Part shown: positions 53,863 through 63,858 of the stretch, piece by piece
Layout: every line of letters starts with the position of its first letter
Numbering within the stretch: position 1 is the stretch's first letter
Source: an uncultured Bacteroides sp.
Lineage (GTDB): Bacteria; Bacteroidota; Bacteroidia; Bacteroidales; Bacteroidaceae
DNA: 64,000 nt
Reading direction: 5' to 3'
Assembly: GCF_959029255.1 (NCBI RefSeq)
Contig: NZ_CAUFUE010000010.1
Span: 1-64,000, forward strand
Position numbers and translations under genes: made by a program
The notes under the pieces: model-generated
What the model was told of the DNA's origin: nothing
Database searches by the model: none
What the model saw: the letters and a program-made list of their open reading frames with translations, nothing else

Positions 53863-54969
53863 ATGGGAAAATCCGCAGTCAAAGGACTCTTTCATATCCT
53901 GATAATAGCCGCCACCATTGTTTTGGCGGCTATTACTATCATAGCTTCCCGGTCGGGGCATTATGCTCCGGTTGATTCCGTAATCATGCCCCTATTGGGT
54001 CTCGCTGTTCCTGTGTTGTTACTTTGCAATCTAATAGTGGCTATCTGTTGGGCATTTGCACGCAAGTGGTGGGCTTTGATTCCATTGACCGCTTTCTTTT
54101 TCAACTGGACATATCTGGCCTCAGTCATCCAGTTTAACTCAACCCATGAAATACCGGCAGAAGCTTTGGCTAAAAGCAACCAGCCTAACGGTTATCTGAC
54201 AGTTGCTACCTACAATGTACATAGTTTCGGCAACGAAATAACCGGTTATTCCTGCAAAGAAATAGCCAAATACATGCAAGAGAAGCATGTTGATGTGCTT
54301 TGCTTCCAAGAGTTCGGTGATAACAAATATTTTCCTGTAGACAGTTTGCGCCGTGTACTCTCCCACTGGAAGTATGCCTTCATCCCCACAGGAGATTCTA
54401 TTCGTGGCATTCTCCCTATCGCTGTATTCAGCCGTTTCCCTTTGATGAACGAGCGTTTTATCACCTATCCGCATAGTGCCAATTGTAGCATGACATGCGA
54501 TATTGTTTTAGGAATGGATACTATCCGTCTCCTTAACAATCATCTGCAAACGACCAGTGTCAGCCAAAATCGTAGGAAATGGCAACGCGAACTTGCCACT
54601 GATGATACCCGTCGTGAAGCTCAAGCCATGCAAGATGCTGCCGAAACTTTACATGATAACTTTGTGAAACGTGCTTCCCAAACCGATAGTATCTGTCATC
54701 GTGCCATAGGCAGTCCCTATCCCGTATTAGTATGCGGCGACTTCAACTCTTTGCCCTCTTCCTATACTTACTATCAATTATCAGAAATCCTACAAGATGG
54801 TTTCAAAACCGGAGGTTGTGGCTATATGTACACTTACCGTTACGGAAAGAGGTTATTTCGAATCGATTATGCTTTCCATTCCCCTGAACTTGACTGTATA
54901 AACTATTACTCTCCTGATTTGGATTTATGTAGTGATCACAATCCGGTGGTGTTTACGGTGAAATACTAA
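53863..54969 (+). CDS. Membrane-anchored endonuclease/exonuclease/phosphatase family protein
   Basis: 368 residues. Three N-terminal helices (about 9-100) hold the protein in the inner membrane, and the catalytic domain (105-368) has the EEP motifs: VATYNVHSFG, VLCFQEFGDNKYF (metal-binding Glu), LLNNHLQTTS, VLVCGDFNSLPSS (Asp/Asn) and CSDHNPVVF (catalytic His). Family members cleave nucleic acids, phospholipids or phosphoinositides; substrate unknown. It follows the dehydrogenase gene by 33 bases, and a strong terminator follows it. Confidence 0.9.
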   Translation: MGKSAVKGLFHILIIAATIVLAAITIIASRSGHYAPVDSVIMPLLGLAVPVLLLCNLIVAICWAFARKWWALIPLTAFFFNWTYLASVIQFNSTHEIPAEALAKSNQPNGYLTVATYNVHSFGNEITGYSCKEIAKYMQEKHVDVLCFQEFGDNKYFPVDSLRRVLSHWKYAFIPTGDSIRGILPIAVFSRFPLMNERFITYPHSANCSMTCDIVLGMDTIRLLNNHLQTTSVSQNRRKWQRELATDDTRREAQAMQDAAETLHDNFVKRASQTDSICHRAIGSPYPVLVCGDFNSLPSSYTYYQLSEILQDGFKTGGCGYMYTYRYGKRLFRIDYAFHSPELDCINYYSPDLDLCSDHNPVVFTVKY

Positions 54970-55028
54970 AACCTATTTATATTTCTTTTGCTTCAGGCTA
55001 ACATGAATAAAGGAATATAAAAAAATCA

Positions 55029-55062
55029 AGGGCTGCTCCGGTATTGAAGCAGCCCTCATTTT
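55029..55062 (+). terminator. Terminator after the EEP-family gene
   Basis: AGGGCTGCT (55029-55037) pairs with AGCAGCCCT (55048-55056), followed by CATTTTTAA. Confidence 0.85.
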
Positions 55063-55092
55063 TAAGCACATTAAATAAATCTTAGTTCCACA

Positions 55093-58000
55093 TTAGAAAG
55101 TCAAGCGGATACCCACCTGCGCATGCCAACGTGAAGCTGTATCATTCTTAGTAATCTTCGCATTATTGAAATAATAAGTAGGAGTCTTCTGACCATTATT
55201 ATCAGTAGTTAAGGATGCTACTGTAAGCGGTGAAAGATTATATGCAGAACTATAATTTACACCCCACTTTTTATTAAGCATATTGGCAAAGTTAATGATA
55301 TCAAACGTGAACTCCAGTTTACCCAATCCTTTAGGATTATAAATAGTCTGAGCCAAATGGAGATTAATTTCATGCTCCCAGTTACTGAGATTAGAGTTTC
55401 TCACGGCATATTGTCCACGATGGTTCTTAGCATAATCATCATTCTCAATCCACTGTGCAAAAGCCTGACGACCTTCTTCTGCAGTTCTTACAATTTTCTT
55501 ATTATTATATTCATCCACAAAGTTCATCTTGGCGAGTTCACTTTCTGTCGGAATATATAATAAAGAGTTACCACTAAATCCATCACCGTTAAAATCAGAT
55601 TTCTCATTCATCGTCAAGCTATAGCGACTTCCCGAGAAAGCATTGTAAATAACAGAAATAGAGGTACTCATCCAATTATTCCAATACTTCGGAGTTGTAT
55701 AAGCAGCCTGAACCATTACACGATGAGGTATATCAAACTTAGAGAAACTGAGTTCATTACCACTATTAGTGTCATGTGAATAATTGTACTTCCAGTTGGA
55801 ATATGCCACAGAAGAAGTTCCGTCATTCACAGACTTGGAATGTCCGAAGGTGTAAGACGCCGACATATCAAGACCGAACCCAAAGTGTTTTTCCAATAAT
55901 GCGGATAGAGCGTAACTATATCCTTTATTCGTATTCTTTAAATTAATGATAGAAAAATAATCACCCGCTTGAGCCTTATAATAAGGAGAAGTAGAAGCTT
56001 CTACACCTGGAACAGCATAAACTTGTCCATTCTCAACCAATGCCAGATTTTCAAAGAAGACATTATTCATAGTCTTTGAGTAAACTCCCTCAAGAGTCAT
56101 TCTCACATTACCAGGTAAAAATTGCTCATAAGCCAGATTAGCACGCAATACTTGGGGATATTTGAAATTCTTTGAAGTAGTTACGACATCTTGCTTGGCA
56201 TTTGTCGTTGCAGCCGCTTTCGGGTTTTCATGATATTCAGTCAAAGTTGGAGCACCGTTAGTATAGTTCTTATCAGCATCCTTAGGAGCAATAGTGGTTC
56301 CTTTCTGCTCCATAGCTGTATTGTTGAAAGAGTTGCTAAGCCATACGAAAGGTACACGTCCCGTAAAGATACCTACACCACCACGGAACAAAGTGCGATG
56401 ACTGTCATCAGTATACCAGCTGAAACCAACACGAGGTGAAACCATCAACTTGGTACTCGGAGTTTCACCTACTTCCACACCCATGTTACGTTCTGCGGCA
56501 AAAGTATTGAAAGCCGGATTAACGGTGGGTTTATTAAACAGCAAAGGTATATCAAAACGAATACCATAAGTAAAGTTGAAATTACGAGACACAATCCACT
56601 TATCCTGAGCATAAAATCCGAACTGACCGGCTTTCATCACAGGAGCATACTTCAAATCACCACCTGTAAGTTCGGGGTCACTGTATTTATAAGTAAACTG
56701 ATAGGGTTTGTCTTGCATAAACAAATCCAATGAATTATAATACCATGCTCCTTCGGATGCCTGGATAAACAAATTACTGATACGATAAATTTCATTGTGC
56801 GTACCGAAAGTCAACGTATGATCACCCAAATACCAAGAAAGGTTATCTTCAAAACTATACACATCTTGGTCTAATTTATTAGCACCAGAGGAGAATTCCG
56901 TCCCTATATTCACAGTTATTTTAGTTTTACCATCAGCGGCCAATACATTTTTAATCTGAAGGTTCGGGCCTAAATAATCTGTATCACGAAAATCGCGTAC
57001 AAAAGTACCTGATGCACGGAATTCATTATACATCTTGTCACCCAAACGAGAGTTCAATTCAGCTACAATGGAATTAGTCTTATTATTCATGCGGTAGCCG
57101 CTATTCTCAAAATAATAAGTAGTGGAATTAGCACCATATACATCCTTGTAAGAGTTATTGTGTTGGAAACGTACAGCCAACTTATGATTGTCATTGATAT
57201 TCCAGTCCAAACGAGCCAGCAAACCAAATGACTTCTGTTCAATGTCACGCTGATTATAAGCATCAGACTTGCCTGTGATTTTAGAGTACTGATCAACAAT
57301 CTGCTTAGCAGTAGCACTCGTTATGTAGTTAGTAGTATATCCAGGATAAATGCTGGAAGGATAACTATTTTTCTGTCCTTCCGCGCTTACAAAATAGAAC
57401 AATTTGTTCTTAACGATAGCTCCACCTAACGTACCACCATACGTACGATCGAACTGTTGAGACATCGGAGACTTAACATAATCGCGAATAGCACTGTATT
57501 TTCCATACATATTCTGATTATTGAAATAAGTATAAGCCGAGCCATGAGTTTCATTTGTACCCTGTTTTGTGATAGCATTGATTCCACCACCTGTAAATCC
57601 ACTTTGGCGTACATCATAGGGAGCAACTACAACCTGTATTTCTTGAATTGCATCCATAGAAATAGGATTGGCACCTGTTTGGGCACCATTCGTTCCACCG
57701 GCAGATAGTCCGAATACATCGTTAGCAACCGTACCGTCTATTTGGAAACTGTTGTAACGGTTATTAGAACCGACAAAGGTAATACCTCCCACTTTGGAAG
57801 CTGTAACCAAAGGACTGTTCTTCACAATGTCATAAATGTCACGGCTTACAGTTGGGGTATTTTCAATGTTTTCAAGCGAAAAGTTCTTTGCCGCACCTGT
57901 TTTTGTTTTAGCATCAGCAACTACAAGAACTTCATCCAATAACTCAGAGCTTGGATGTAATGTAACATTCTGCGTATAGGTATTACCAAGCTCAAGAATA

Positions 58001-58284
58001 ATACCCTTGAATACAGAAGTCTGATAACCTACATACGACACTTGTACTTTGTACGGTCCTCCCGTACGCATACCTTGAATCGTATATCGGCCATCAACGT
58101 TAGTGATAGCTCCATACGAAGTTCCTGACGGTTCATGAACAGCCATGATTGTAGCACCAATCACAGGCTCATTTTGTTCATCAATTACCTTACCACTCAT
58201 CGCAGCAGTAGTAGTTTGCGCATTTACACCTACAGTAACCAGCAGCGAGATTACTACAAGCATGAATCTTAGTCTTTTTAACAT
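55093..58284 (-). CDS. Oar-like TonB-dependent outer-membrane receptor
   Basis: 1063 residues. Signal peptide (MLKRLRFMLVVISLLVTVGVNAQ), carboxypeptidase-like domain (30-110: MSGKVIDEQNEPVIGATIMAV to YVGYQTSV), plug (SRDIYDIVKNSPLVTASKVGG, FQIDGTVANDVFGLSAGG, QEIQVVVAPYDVRQSGFTGGGINAITKQGTNE) and a large barrel ending HAQVGIRLTF with the terminal Phe. This is the Oar type; there is no SusD partner. The sensor kinase gene lies just upstream on the same strand, with 129 bases between. A TATCTTTG box at 58341-58334 gives a separate promoter. Substrate unknown. Confidence 0.92.
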   Translation of the reverse strand: MLKRLRFMLVVISLLVTVGVNAQTTTAAMSGKVIDEQNEPVIGATIMAVHEPSGTSYGAITNVDGRYTIQGMRTGGPYKVQVSYVGYQTSVFKGIILELGNTYTQNVTLHPSSELLDEVLVVADAKTKTGAAKNFSLENIENTPTVSRDIYDIVKNSPLVTASKVGGITFVGSNNRYNSFQIDGTVANDVFGLSAGGTNGAQTGANPISMDAIQEIQVVVAPYDVRQSGFTGGGINAITKQGTNETHGSAYTYFNNQNMYGKYSAIRDYVKSPMSQQFDRTYGGTLGGAIVKNKLFYFVSAEGQKNSYPSSIYPGYTTNYITSATAKQIVDQYSKITGKSDAYNQRDIEQKSFGLLARLDWNINDNHKLAVRFQHNNSYKDVYGANSTTYYFENSGYRMNNKTNSIVAELNSRLGDKMYNEFRASGTFVRDFRDTDYLGPNLQIKNVLAADGKTKITVNIGTEFSSGANKLDQDVYSFEDNLSWYLGDHTLTFGTHNEIYRISNLFIQASEGAWYYNSLDLFMQDKPYQFTYKYSDPELTGGDLKYAPVMKAGQFGFYAQDKWIVSRNFNFTYGIRFDIPLLFNKPTVNPAFNTFAAERNMGVEVGETPSTKLMVSPRVGFSWYTDDSHRTLFRGGVGIFTGRVPFVWLSNSFNNTAMEQKGTTIAPKDADKNYTNGAPTLTEYHENPKAAATTNAKQDVVTTSKNFKYPQVLRANLAYEQFLPGNVRMTLEGVYSKTMNNVFFENLALVENGQVYAVPGVEASTSPYYKAQAGDYFSIINLKNTNKGYSYALSALLEKHFGFGLDMSASYTFGHSKSVNDGTSSVAYSNWKYNYSHDTNSGNELSFSKFDIPHRVMVQAAYTTPKYWNNWMSTSISVIYNAFSGSRYSLTMNEKSDFNGDGFSGNSLLYIPTESELAKMNFVDEYNNKKIVRTAEEGRQAFAQWIENDDYAKNHRGQYAVRNSNLSNWEHEINLHLAQTIYNPKGLGKLEFTFDIINFANMLNKKWGVNYSSAYNLSPLTVASLTTDNNGQKTPTYYFNNAKITKNDTASRWHAQVGIRLTF

Positions 58285-58333
58285 AATACCATTTAATTAG
58301 TTCCTTAAAATGTTATATTTCTCAAAACACCTG

Positions 58334-58341
58334 CAAAGATA
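58334..58341 (-). promoter_or_regulatory. -7 box of the Oar-like receptor gene
   Basis: TATCTTTG on the minus strand, 49 bases before the ATG at 58284. No -33 consensus at the usual spacing. Confidence 0.45.
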
Positions 58342-58413
58342 AGTAAAATAATATATATACATATTACATACTCATTACAAATTTTAAGACTTAAAGGAAT
58401 TTTTTTAGCATGG

Positions 58414-60684
58414 TTATGCAATACGAGGTAAAATAACTGTAAAACAGCTACCTTTACCCTCCTGAGATTCGACGGTAATGCGTCCGTTTAGCTTCTCCAC
58501 AATGAGCACACAAATGGACAAACCCAATCCAACTCCTTGTGAAAACTCATTATGCTTATAGAAACGCTCGAAAATCATTTTTAATTCATCAGAAGAAATA
58601 CCCATTCCGGTATCTTCTACATATATATGTATCTCCTGTTTATTCTGTGGGCAGTTATATCCTAATTTGATATAACCTTCACGGGTAAATTTATTGGCAT
58701 TATTCAAAAAGTTCGTAATGACTTGTGTCAATCGCATGGAATCTATATAGACATAAGCATCTTCTCCGGGGAAATCCTTGATAAATTCGAGCGAAGAATG
58801 AATAAGCACACTATGCGTCTGATAAATACTCTCCAATACTTCACGAATATTTTCCCGATGAGGATTGAAAGACATAGCTCCTGATTCGATACGAGAAAGT
58901 TCAAGTACATCATCTACCAACTTCAACAATAGTTTGGTATTATTATTAATAATATCCACATACTCTAATTTCTCTTCTTCCGATAACTCGGGTTCATAAA
59001 CCAACATATTTGAGAAACCTGCAATGGCATTAAGCGGCGTACGTATCTCATGGCTCATATTATTCAGGAATGACTGCTTCAATTCTGCATGTTCCGCCAA
59101 CTTACGGGCCTGTATCAATTCTTTCTCACGATCTTTTACATCCTGGACATTCTGCAACAAACCTGTTATTACAGGCTTTACTCCACCCGCATTGAATACT
59201 GTACTATAACGTATTTCCCACCATTGATATTCACCGGTAAAATTAAAACGATATTGTCCCTTATGGCTGTGTACAGAAGACGAAGCCTGAGAGTTTTTTC
59301 GAAATTCGTTACGGTCATCAGGATGAACAAATGCGAGAATTTCCTCCAGACTAATACGTGTATGAGGATGATGGATAAATTCATAGAATTGTGAATCACA
59401 AATAACCCCATCTTCTTCTAAACGCCAGGCATAAGTCGCCCCACCTTCTATAGCAAGCGCCAAAGTCTCGTGTTCATATTGCAGATTTCGTTGCGCCTCA
59501 CGTTTCCGTTTGCGCTCCACTGACAAACTACGAGTCAAATAAATAATGAAAAGTAATATAAGAACACTTGCCAAAATAAAGCTATATAATAAGGTGTAAC
59601 GATAACGTTCTACAAAAGGAATATACATAATGATATACTCTTTGGGGATATTATCGACAGGAATCTGATAACGTCTCAATGTATTCCAATTCAGTACATA
59701 CTGCTTGGCACAGTACTTCACTTGTCGGTCAGGCATTTCTCCACGGAGTCTTTCACTTATTCCCTGTGCCATATCTTTCATCTGAGTTTCAAGCGGGGCA
59801 AAATATCCACCTAACTTATGGTCAAGCAATCCAAAGCCCTCATTAATCGTTTCAAAGCAAGGATTATGAAAGAAATTGGCAGAATTTACAGTTGTAAAAT
59901 CCCGTTTAGTAAAAAGAAATAATGTATGCGTACCACGTCCCGTCCAAGCCAATTTAGTCAAGGACAAGGAATCACTATTTATCCTCACAATGACAGTGGA
60001 ATCAAACCTTTCATTTTCCTGTTTCATATCGGCAGACACTGAGAATAAACCATCTTTCACCATTCTATGCGCGGCAATATGTTTAATCACATCATCATCA
60101 AAAATCTCGTACCCGGTTCCTTCGAACTGTTCCAAAAGGTTTTTCCAAATAATCCGATCCAAAACGATATTCCTGTTTATCACACATACGCGTGACTTCC
60201 CCATAACACGTTCAATCATACGTACCGTATTGAGATAATCGGGAATATCGGCATAACCAGTGACATTAGGATATTGTCTCAGTAGTTCCATATTAGGATA
60301 GTTCACACCACTAAACACAACTGGTATATCACGAAGCTTAGAATTATGACAAGACATCAACGAATAGGTAGCTTGGTCATCAAGCACGGCCACTAAATCT
60401 GCTCCCCAAGCAGTAAAATCATCAATAAAAAGGGAAGCTTGTTCTTCCTCTGCGGCGGCCATCAGTTCATCGCAATTCAGATAATATTCCCTGAAATCGC
60501 AATATAGGCCGTGGGCACGAAGTTCTTTGTTTAACAGTTTGTATGTTCTTTCCGCATCTACATGCCCCTCCTCATAAGAATGCACAAGAGCTATCTTATA
60601 GCGCTCTGCATAAGCAGGACATGTTCCCCACATCAAACCAGTCCAAAGGAGAAGAAAATATATTACGGTGGTAGTTGTTTTCAT
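58414..60684 (-). CDS. Membrane sensor histidine kinase with periplasmic substrate-binding-like domain
   Basis: 756 residues. Signal peptide (to about 26, CPAYAE), a periplasmic region (27-360) that resembles the ABC substrate-binding fold of the PF04392 type (YKIALVHSYEEGHVDAERTYKLLNKEL, DLVAVLDDQATY, IPVVFSGVNYPN), a membrane helix (about 365-390), a PAS domain (about 405-520), HisKA with His545 in NNMSHEIRTPLNAIAGFSN, and the ATPase domain (NNANKFT, DTGMGISSDELKMIFERF, GVGLGLSICVLI). There is no receiver domain and no response regulator gene beside it. It could control the adjacent receptor gene. A TATCTTTG box lies at 60724-60717. Confidence 0.92.
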   Translation of the reverse strand: MKTTTTVIYFLLLWTGLMWGTCPAYAERYKIALVHSYEEGHVDAERTYKLLNKELRAHGLYCDFREYYLNCDELMAAAEEEQASLFIDDFTAWGADLVAVLDDQATYSLMSCHNSKLRDIPVVFSGVNYPNMELLRQYPNVTGYADIPDYLNTVRMIERVMGKSRVCVINRNIVLDRIIWKNLLEQFEGTGYEIFDDDVIKHIAAHRMVKDGLFSVSADMKQENERFDSTVIVRINSDSLSLTKLAWTGRGTHTLFLFTKRDFTTVNSANFFHNPCFETINEGFGLLDHKLGGYFAPLETQMKDMAQGISERLRGEMPDRQVKYCAKQYVLNWNTLRRYQIPVDNIPKEYIIMYIPFVERYRYTLLYSFILASVLILLFIIYLTRSLSVERKRKREAQRNLQYEHETLALAIEGGATYAWRLEEDGVICDSQFYEFIHHPHTRISLEEILAFVHPDDRNEFRKNSQASSSVHSHKGQYRFNFTGEYQWWEIRYSTVFNAGGVKPVITGLLQNVQDVKDREKELIQARKLAEHAELKQSFLNNMSHEIRTPLNAIAGFSNMLVYEPELSEEEKLEYVDIINNNTKLLLKLVDDVLELSRIESGAMSFNPHRENIREVLESIYQTHSVLIHSSLEFIKDFPGEDAYVYIDSMRLTQVITNFLNNANKFTREGYIKLGYNCPQNKQEIHIYVEDTGMGISSDELKMIFERFYKHNEFSQGVGLGLSICVLIVEKLNGRITVESQEGKGSCFTVILPRIA

Positions 60685-60716
60685 TGGTTAATGTTACATC
60701 CATTTATAAACGGTTA

Positions 60717-60724
60717 CAAAGATA
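60717..60724 (-). promoter_or_regulatory. -7 box of the sensor kinase gene
   Basis: TATCTTTG on the minus strand, 32 bases before the ATG at 60684. Confidence 0.45.
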
Positions 60725-60798
60725 AAAAGTTTTGTGACAAAAAAATATGCATCTTTTTCTTTTAAGGCCAACAGATAGAAAAAGTACAATTATTTATG

Positions 60799-60806
60799 TA
60801 CCTTTG
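60799..60806 (+). promoter_or_regulatory. -7 box of the pot operon
   Basis: TACCTTTG, 35 bases before the potA ATG at 60842. Confidence 0.5.
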
Positions 60807-60841
60807 CCGCGCTTTTTATGACTCTAAAGTAAGAAACGCTT

Positions 60842-62239
60842 ATGCAAAAATCCGACTGCATCATCGGTGTAGAGCACGTATCGAAGTTCTTCGGAGATAA
60901 GGCCGTACTGAACGATGTAAATCTATCTGTCCGTAAGGGCGAGTTTGTAACGATACTGGGACCATCCGGTTGCGGGAAAACAACATTGTTACGCCTCATC
61001 GCAGGCTTCCAAACCGCTTCGGAAGGAGTAATTACCATTGCCGGAAAAGACATCACGCAGACACCACCGCACAAACGTCCGGTAAATACAGTGTTCCAAA
61101 AATATGCCCTTTTTCCTCACCTCAATGTATTCAATAATATCGCTTTCGGCCTCAAACTGAAGAAGATGCCTGCCGCCACTATCGAAAAGAAAGTGAAACA
61201 AGCACTTCGTATGGTGGGCATGACGGACTATGAATATCGTGACGTTGATTCACTCTCCGGCGGGCAACAACAACGTGTAGCCATTGCCCGTGCCATTGTC
61301 AACGAACCGGAAGTGCTACTGCTGGATGAACCGCTTGCCGCATTGGACCTGAAAATGCGCAAAGACATGCAGATGGAACTGAAAGAAATGCACCAGAAGT
61401 TGGGCATTACCTTTATATACGTCACACACGACCAAGAAGAAGCACTTACCTTAAGTGATACTATCGTCGTGATGAGCGAAGGAAAGATACAGCAAATCGG
61501 CACACCGATAGATATCTATAATGAACCTATCAACTCCTTTGTAGCTGACTTCATCGGTGAAAGTAATATATTGAACGGTGTGATGATAAAAGATAAGCTC
61601 GTCACTTTTGCCGGACACGAGTTCGAGTGTGTGGATGAAGGATTTGGAGAACAAGCACAGGTAGATGTGGTGTTGCGCCCGGAAGACCTTTACATCTTTG
61701 ATGTTTCGGATGCCGCACAGTTGACAGGTACCGTAACCAGTTGTATCTTCAAAGGTGTACATTATGAAATGCTGGTGCAAACCCATGAAGGTTACGAACT
61801 GATGGTACAAGATTACCATTGCTTTGAAACCGGACGCGAAGTAGGTTTACTGGTGAAACCGTTTGATATCCACGTAATGAAAAAGGAACGTACTTGCAAT
61901 ACTTTCAAAGGAAAACTGATTGACGAAACCCATGTAGAATTCCTAGGTTGTACCTTTGAATGCAGTCCCGTACAAGGTATCGAACCGGAAGCCTCAGTAC
62001 AAGTAGAAATCGATTTCCAAAACGTCATTCTTGAAGATAACGAAGAAGACGGACGCCTGACAGGAGACGTGAAATTCATCCTCTATAAAGGAAACCATTA
62101 TCATCTTACAGTGTTTACCGATTGGGACGAGGATATCTTTGTCGATACCAACGATGTATGGGACGACGGTGACCGTGTAGGTATCCGCATCGCCCCTGAA
62201 AATATACGGGTGATAGAGTGTGACAAGGTGGTAAAGTGA
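60842..62239 (+). CDS. potA: Spermidine/putrescine ABC transporter ATP-binding protein
   Basis: 465 residues, about 90 longer than E. coli PotA. The ATPase domain has Walker [10 protein letters not shown] (40-48), signature [16 protein letters not shown], Walker [12 protein letters not shown] and the switch His in VTHDQEEAL. After it come two TOBE-like segments instead of one: the first about 275-350 ([36 protein letters not shown]) and the second about 375-463 ([46 protein letters not shown]), which look like a duplication. It is first in the potABCD operon. Confidence 0.95.
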   Translation: MQKSDCIIGVEHVSKFFGDKAVLNDVNLSVRKGEFVTILGPSGCGKTTLLRLIAGFQTASEGVITIAGKDITQTPPHKRPVNTVFQKYALFPHLNVFNNIAFGLKLKKMPAATIEKKVKQALRMVGMTDYEYRDVDSLSGGQQQRVAIARAIVNEPEVLLLDEPLAALDLKMRKDMQMELKEMHQKLGITFIYVTHDQEEALTLSDTIVVMSEGKIQQIGTPIDIYNEPINSFVADFIGESNILNGVMIKDKLVTFAGHEFECVDEGFGEQAQVDVVLRPEDLYIFDVSDAAQLTGTVTSCIFKGVHYEMLVQTHEGYELMVQDYHCFETGREVGLLVKPFDIHVMKKERTCNTFKGKLIDETHVEFLGCTFECSPVQGIEPEASVQVEIDFQNVILEDNEEDGRLTGDVKFILYKGNHYHLTVFTDWDEDIFVDTNDVWDDGDRVGIRIAPENIRVIECDKVVK

Positions 62240-62255
62240 TAAAAGTGAAAAGGTG

Positions 62256-63056
62256 ATGTTAAGTAAGTTATCCTATTTCTTCATGCGGCGGCGCAACTGG
62301 ACGGTGCCATACGCGTTATTTCTGCTTATATTTGTGATAGTACCGCTACTGCTTATTGTACTGTATGCCTTTACTGATGCCGAAGGGATGTTTACCTTTG
62401 CCAATTTCCGCAAATTCATGATGCACCCCGAAGCACTGAATACGTTTGTATACTCCATAGGTATCGCAATAATAACAACACTCGTGTGCCTCTTACTGGG
62501 TTATCCGGCAGCCTACATTCTGAGCCAAAAACATTTCAATACTTCCCGTACTATGGTGGTATTGTTCATTCTGCCCATGTGGGTGAATATTCTGATACGT
62601 ACACTCGCCACTGTGGCACTTTTTGATTTTCTGAGTCTGCCGTTGGGCGAAGGGGCATTGGTTTTCGGCATGGTATACAATTTCCTGCCCTTCATGATAT
62701 ATCCCATTTATAATACATTGCAGAAAATGGATCACAATCTGATTGAAGCTTCACAAGACTTAGGAGCCAATCCCATGCAGGTGTTCGGAAAAGTGATATT
62801 ACCGTTATCCATGCCGGGCATCATGAGTGGTATTGTGATGGTATTCATGCCCACAGTATCCACTTTTGCCATTGCTGAGTTACTGACAATGAACAATATC
62901 AAACTGTTCGGTACAACGGTACAGGAAAACATCTATAACGGAATGTGGAATTATGGCGCCGCCCTGTCACTCATCATGTTGTTGCTGATTGGCATTACCA
63001 TTCTCTTCACCAACGAAGAAGACAGTGCATCCAATGAAAGCGGAGGTGTGATATGA
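62256..63056 (+). CDS. potB: Spermidine/putrescine ABC transporter permease B
   Basis: 266 residues from the ATG at 62256 (a GTG lies directly before it). Six membrane helices and the inner-membrane-component motif EASQDLGANPMQVFGKVILPLSMPGI for contact with PotA. Stop overlaps the potC ATG (63053-63056). Confidence 0.95.
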   Translation: MLSKLSYFFMRRRNWTVPYALFLLIFVIVPLLLIVLYAFTDAEGMFTFANFRKFMMHPEALNTFVYSIGIAIITTLVCLLLGYPAAYILSQKHFNTSRTMVVLFILPMWVNILIRTLATVALFDFLSLPLGEGALVFGMVYNFLPFMIYPIYNTLQKMDHNLIEASQDLGANPMQVFGKVILPLSMPGIMSGIVMVFMPTVSTFAIAELLTMNNIKLFGTTVQENIYNGMWNYGAALSLIMLLLIGITILFTNEEDSASNESGGVI

Positions 63057-63844
63057 TGGCACGTATTCTGGCTAAAGGCTACCTTTGGATGTTATTGGCG
63101 TTGCTCTATTCGCCTATCCTGATTATTATGATATTCTCCTTTACCGAAGCTAAAGTACTTGGTAACTGGACAGGATTTTCCACAAAATTATACAGTTCTC
63201 TTTTTACAGGCGGAATGCATCACTCGCTGATGAGTGCCATTTGGAACACATTCGCTATCGCACTGATTGCAGCTTCAGCATCTACCGCTTTGGGGAGCAT
63301 TGCCGCTATCGGCATATTTAATTTGCGTACACGCACACGGCAGATAATGAATTTTGCCAATGCCATTCCGATGATGAACGCCGATATCATTACAGGTGTA
63401 TCCTTGTTCCTGTTGTTCGTCAGTTTCGGTATATCACAAGGCTTTACAACGGTAGTGCTGGCGCATATCACGTTCTGCACGCCATACGTGGTACTCAGCG
63501 TCATGCCCCGTCTGAAAAAGATGAATCAAAACGTATATGAAGCGGCACTCGACCTGGGAGCCACTCCATTTCAGGCATTGCGTAAAGTAATTCTCCCTGA
63601 AATATTCCCGGGAATGATTAGCGGGTTTATCCTTGCATTTACGCTTTCCATTGATGATTTTGCAGTAACTATCTTCACAATCGGAAACGAAGGTTTGGAA
63701 ACACTTTCCACCTATATTTATGCCGATGCGCGAAAGGGCGGACTCACACCAGAGCTTCGTCCGTTGTCAACGATTATTTTCGTAACGGTGCTGGTACTGC
63801 TGATTGTGATTAACAAGCGGGCGGAACGGAATAAAAAACAATGA
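63053..63844 (+). CDS. potC: Spermidine/putrescine ABC transporter permease C
   Basis: 263 residues, six membrane helices, with the coupling motif EAALDLGATPFQALRKVILPEIFPGMISGFILAFTLSIDDFAVTIF. Translation is coupled to potB by the ATGA overlap. potD follows after 14 bases. Confidence 0.95.
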   Translation: MMARILAKGYLWMLLALLYSPILIIMIFSFTEAKVLGNWTGFSTKLYSSLFTGGMHHSLMSAIWNTFAIALIAASASTALGSIAAIGIFNLRTRTRQIMNFANAIPMMNADIITGVSLFLLFVSFGISQGFTTVVLAHITFCTPYVVLSVMPRLKKMNQNVYEAALDLGATPFQALRKVILPEIFPGMISGFILAFTLSIDDFAVTIFTIGNEGLETLSTYIYADARKGGLTPELRPLSTIIFVTVLVLLIVINKRAERNKKQ

Positions 63845-63858
63845 TTAATGATTTGTAA

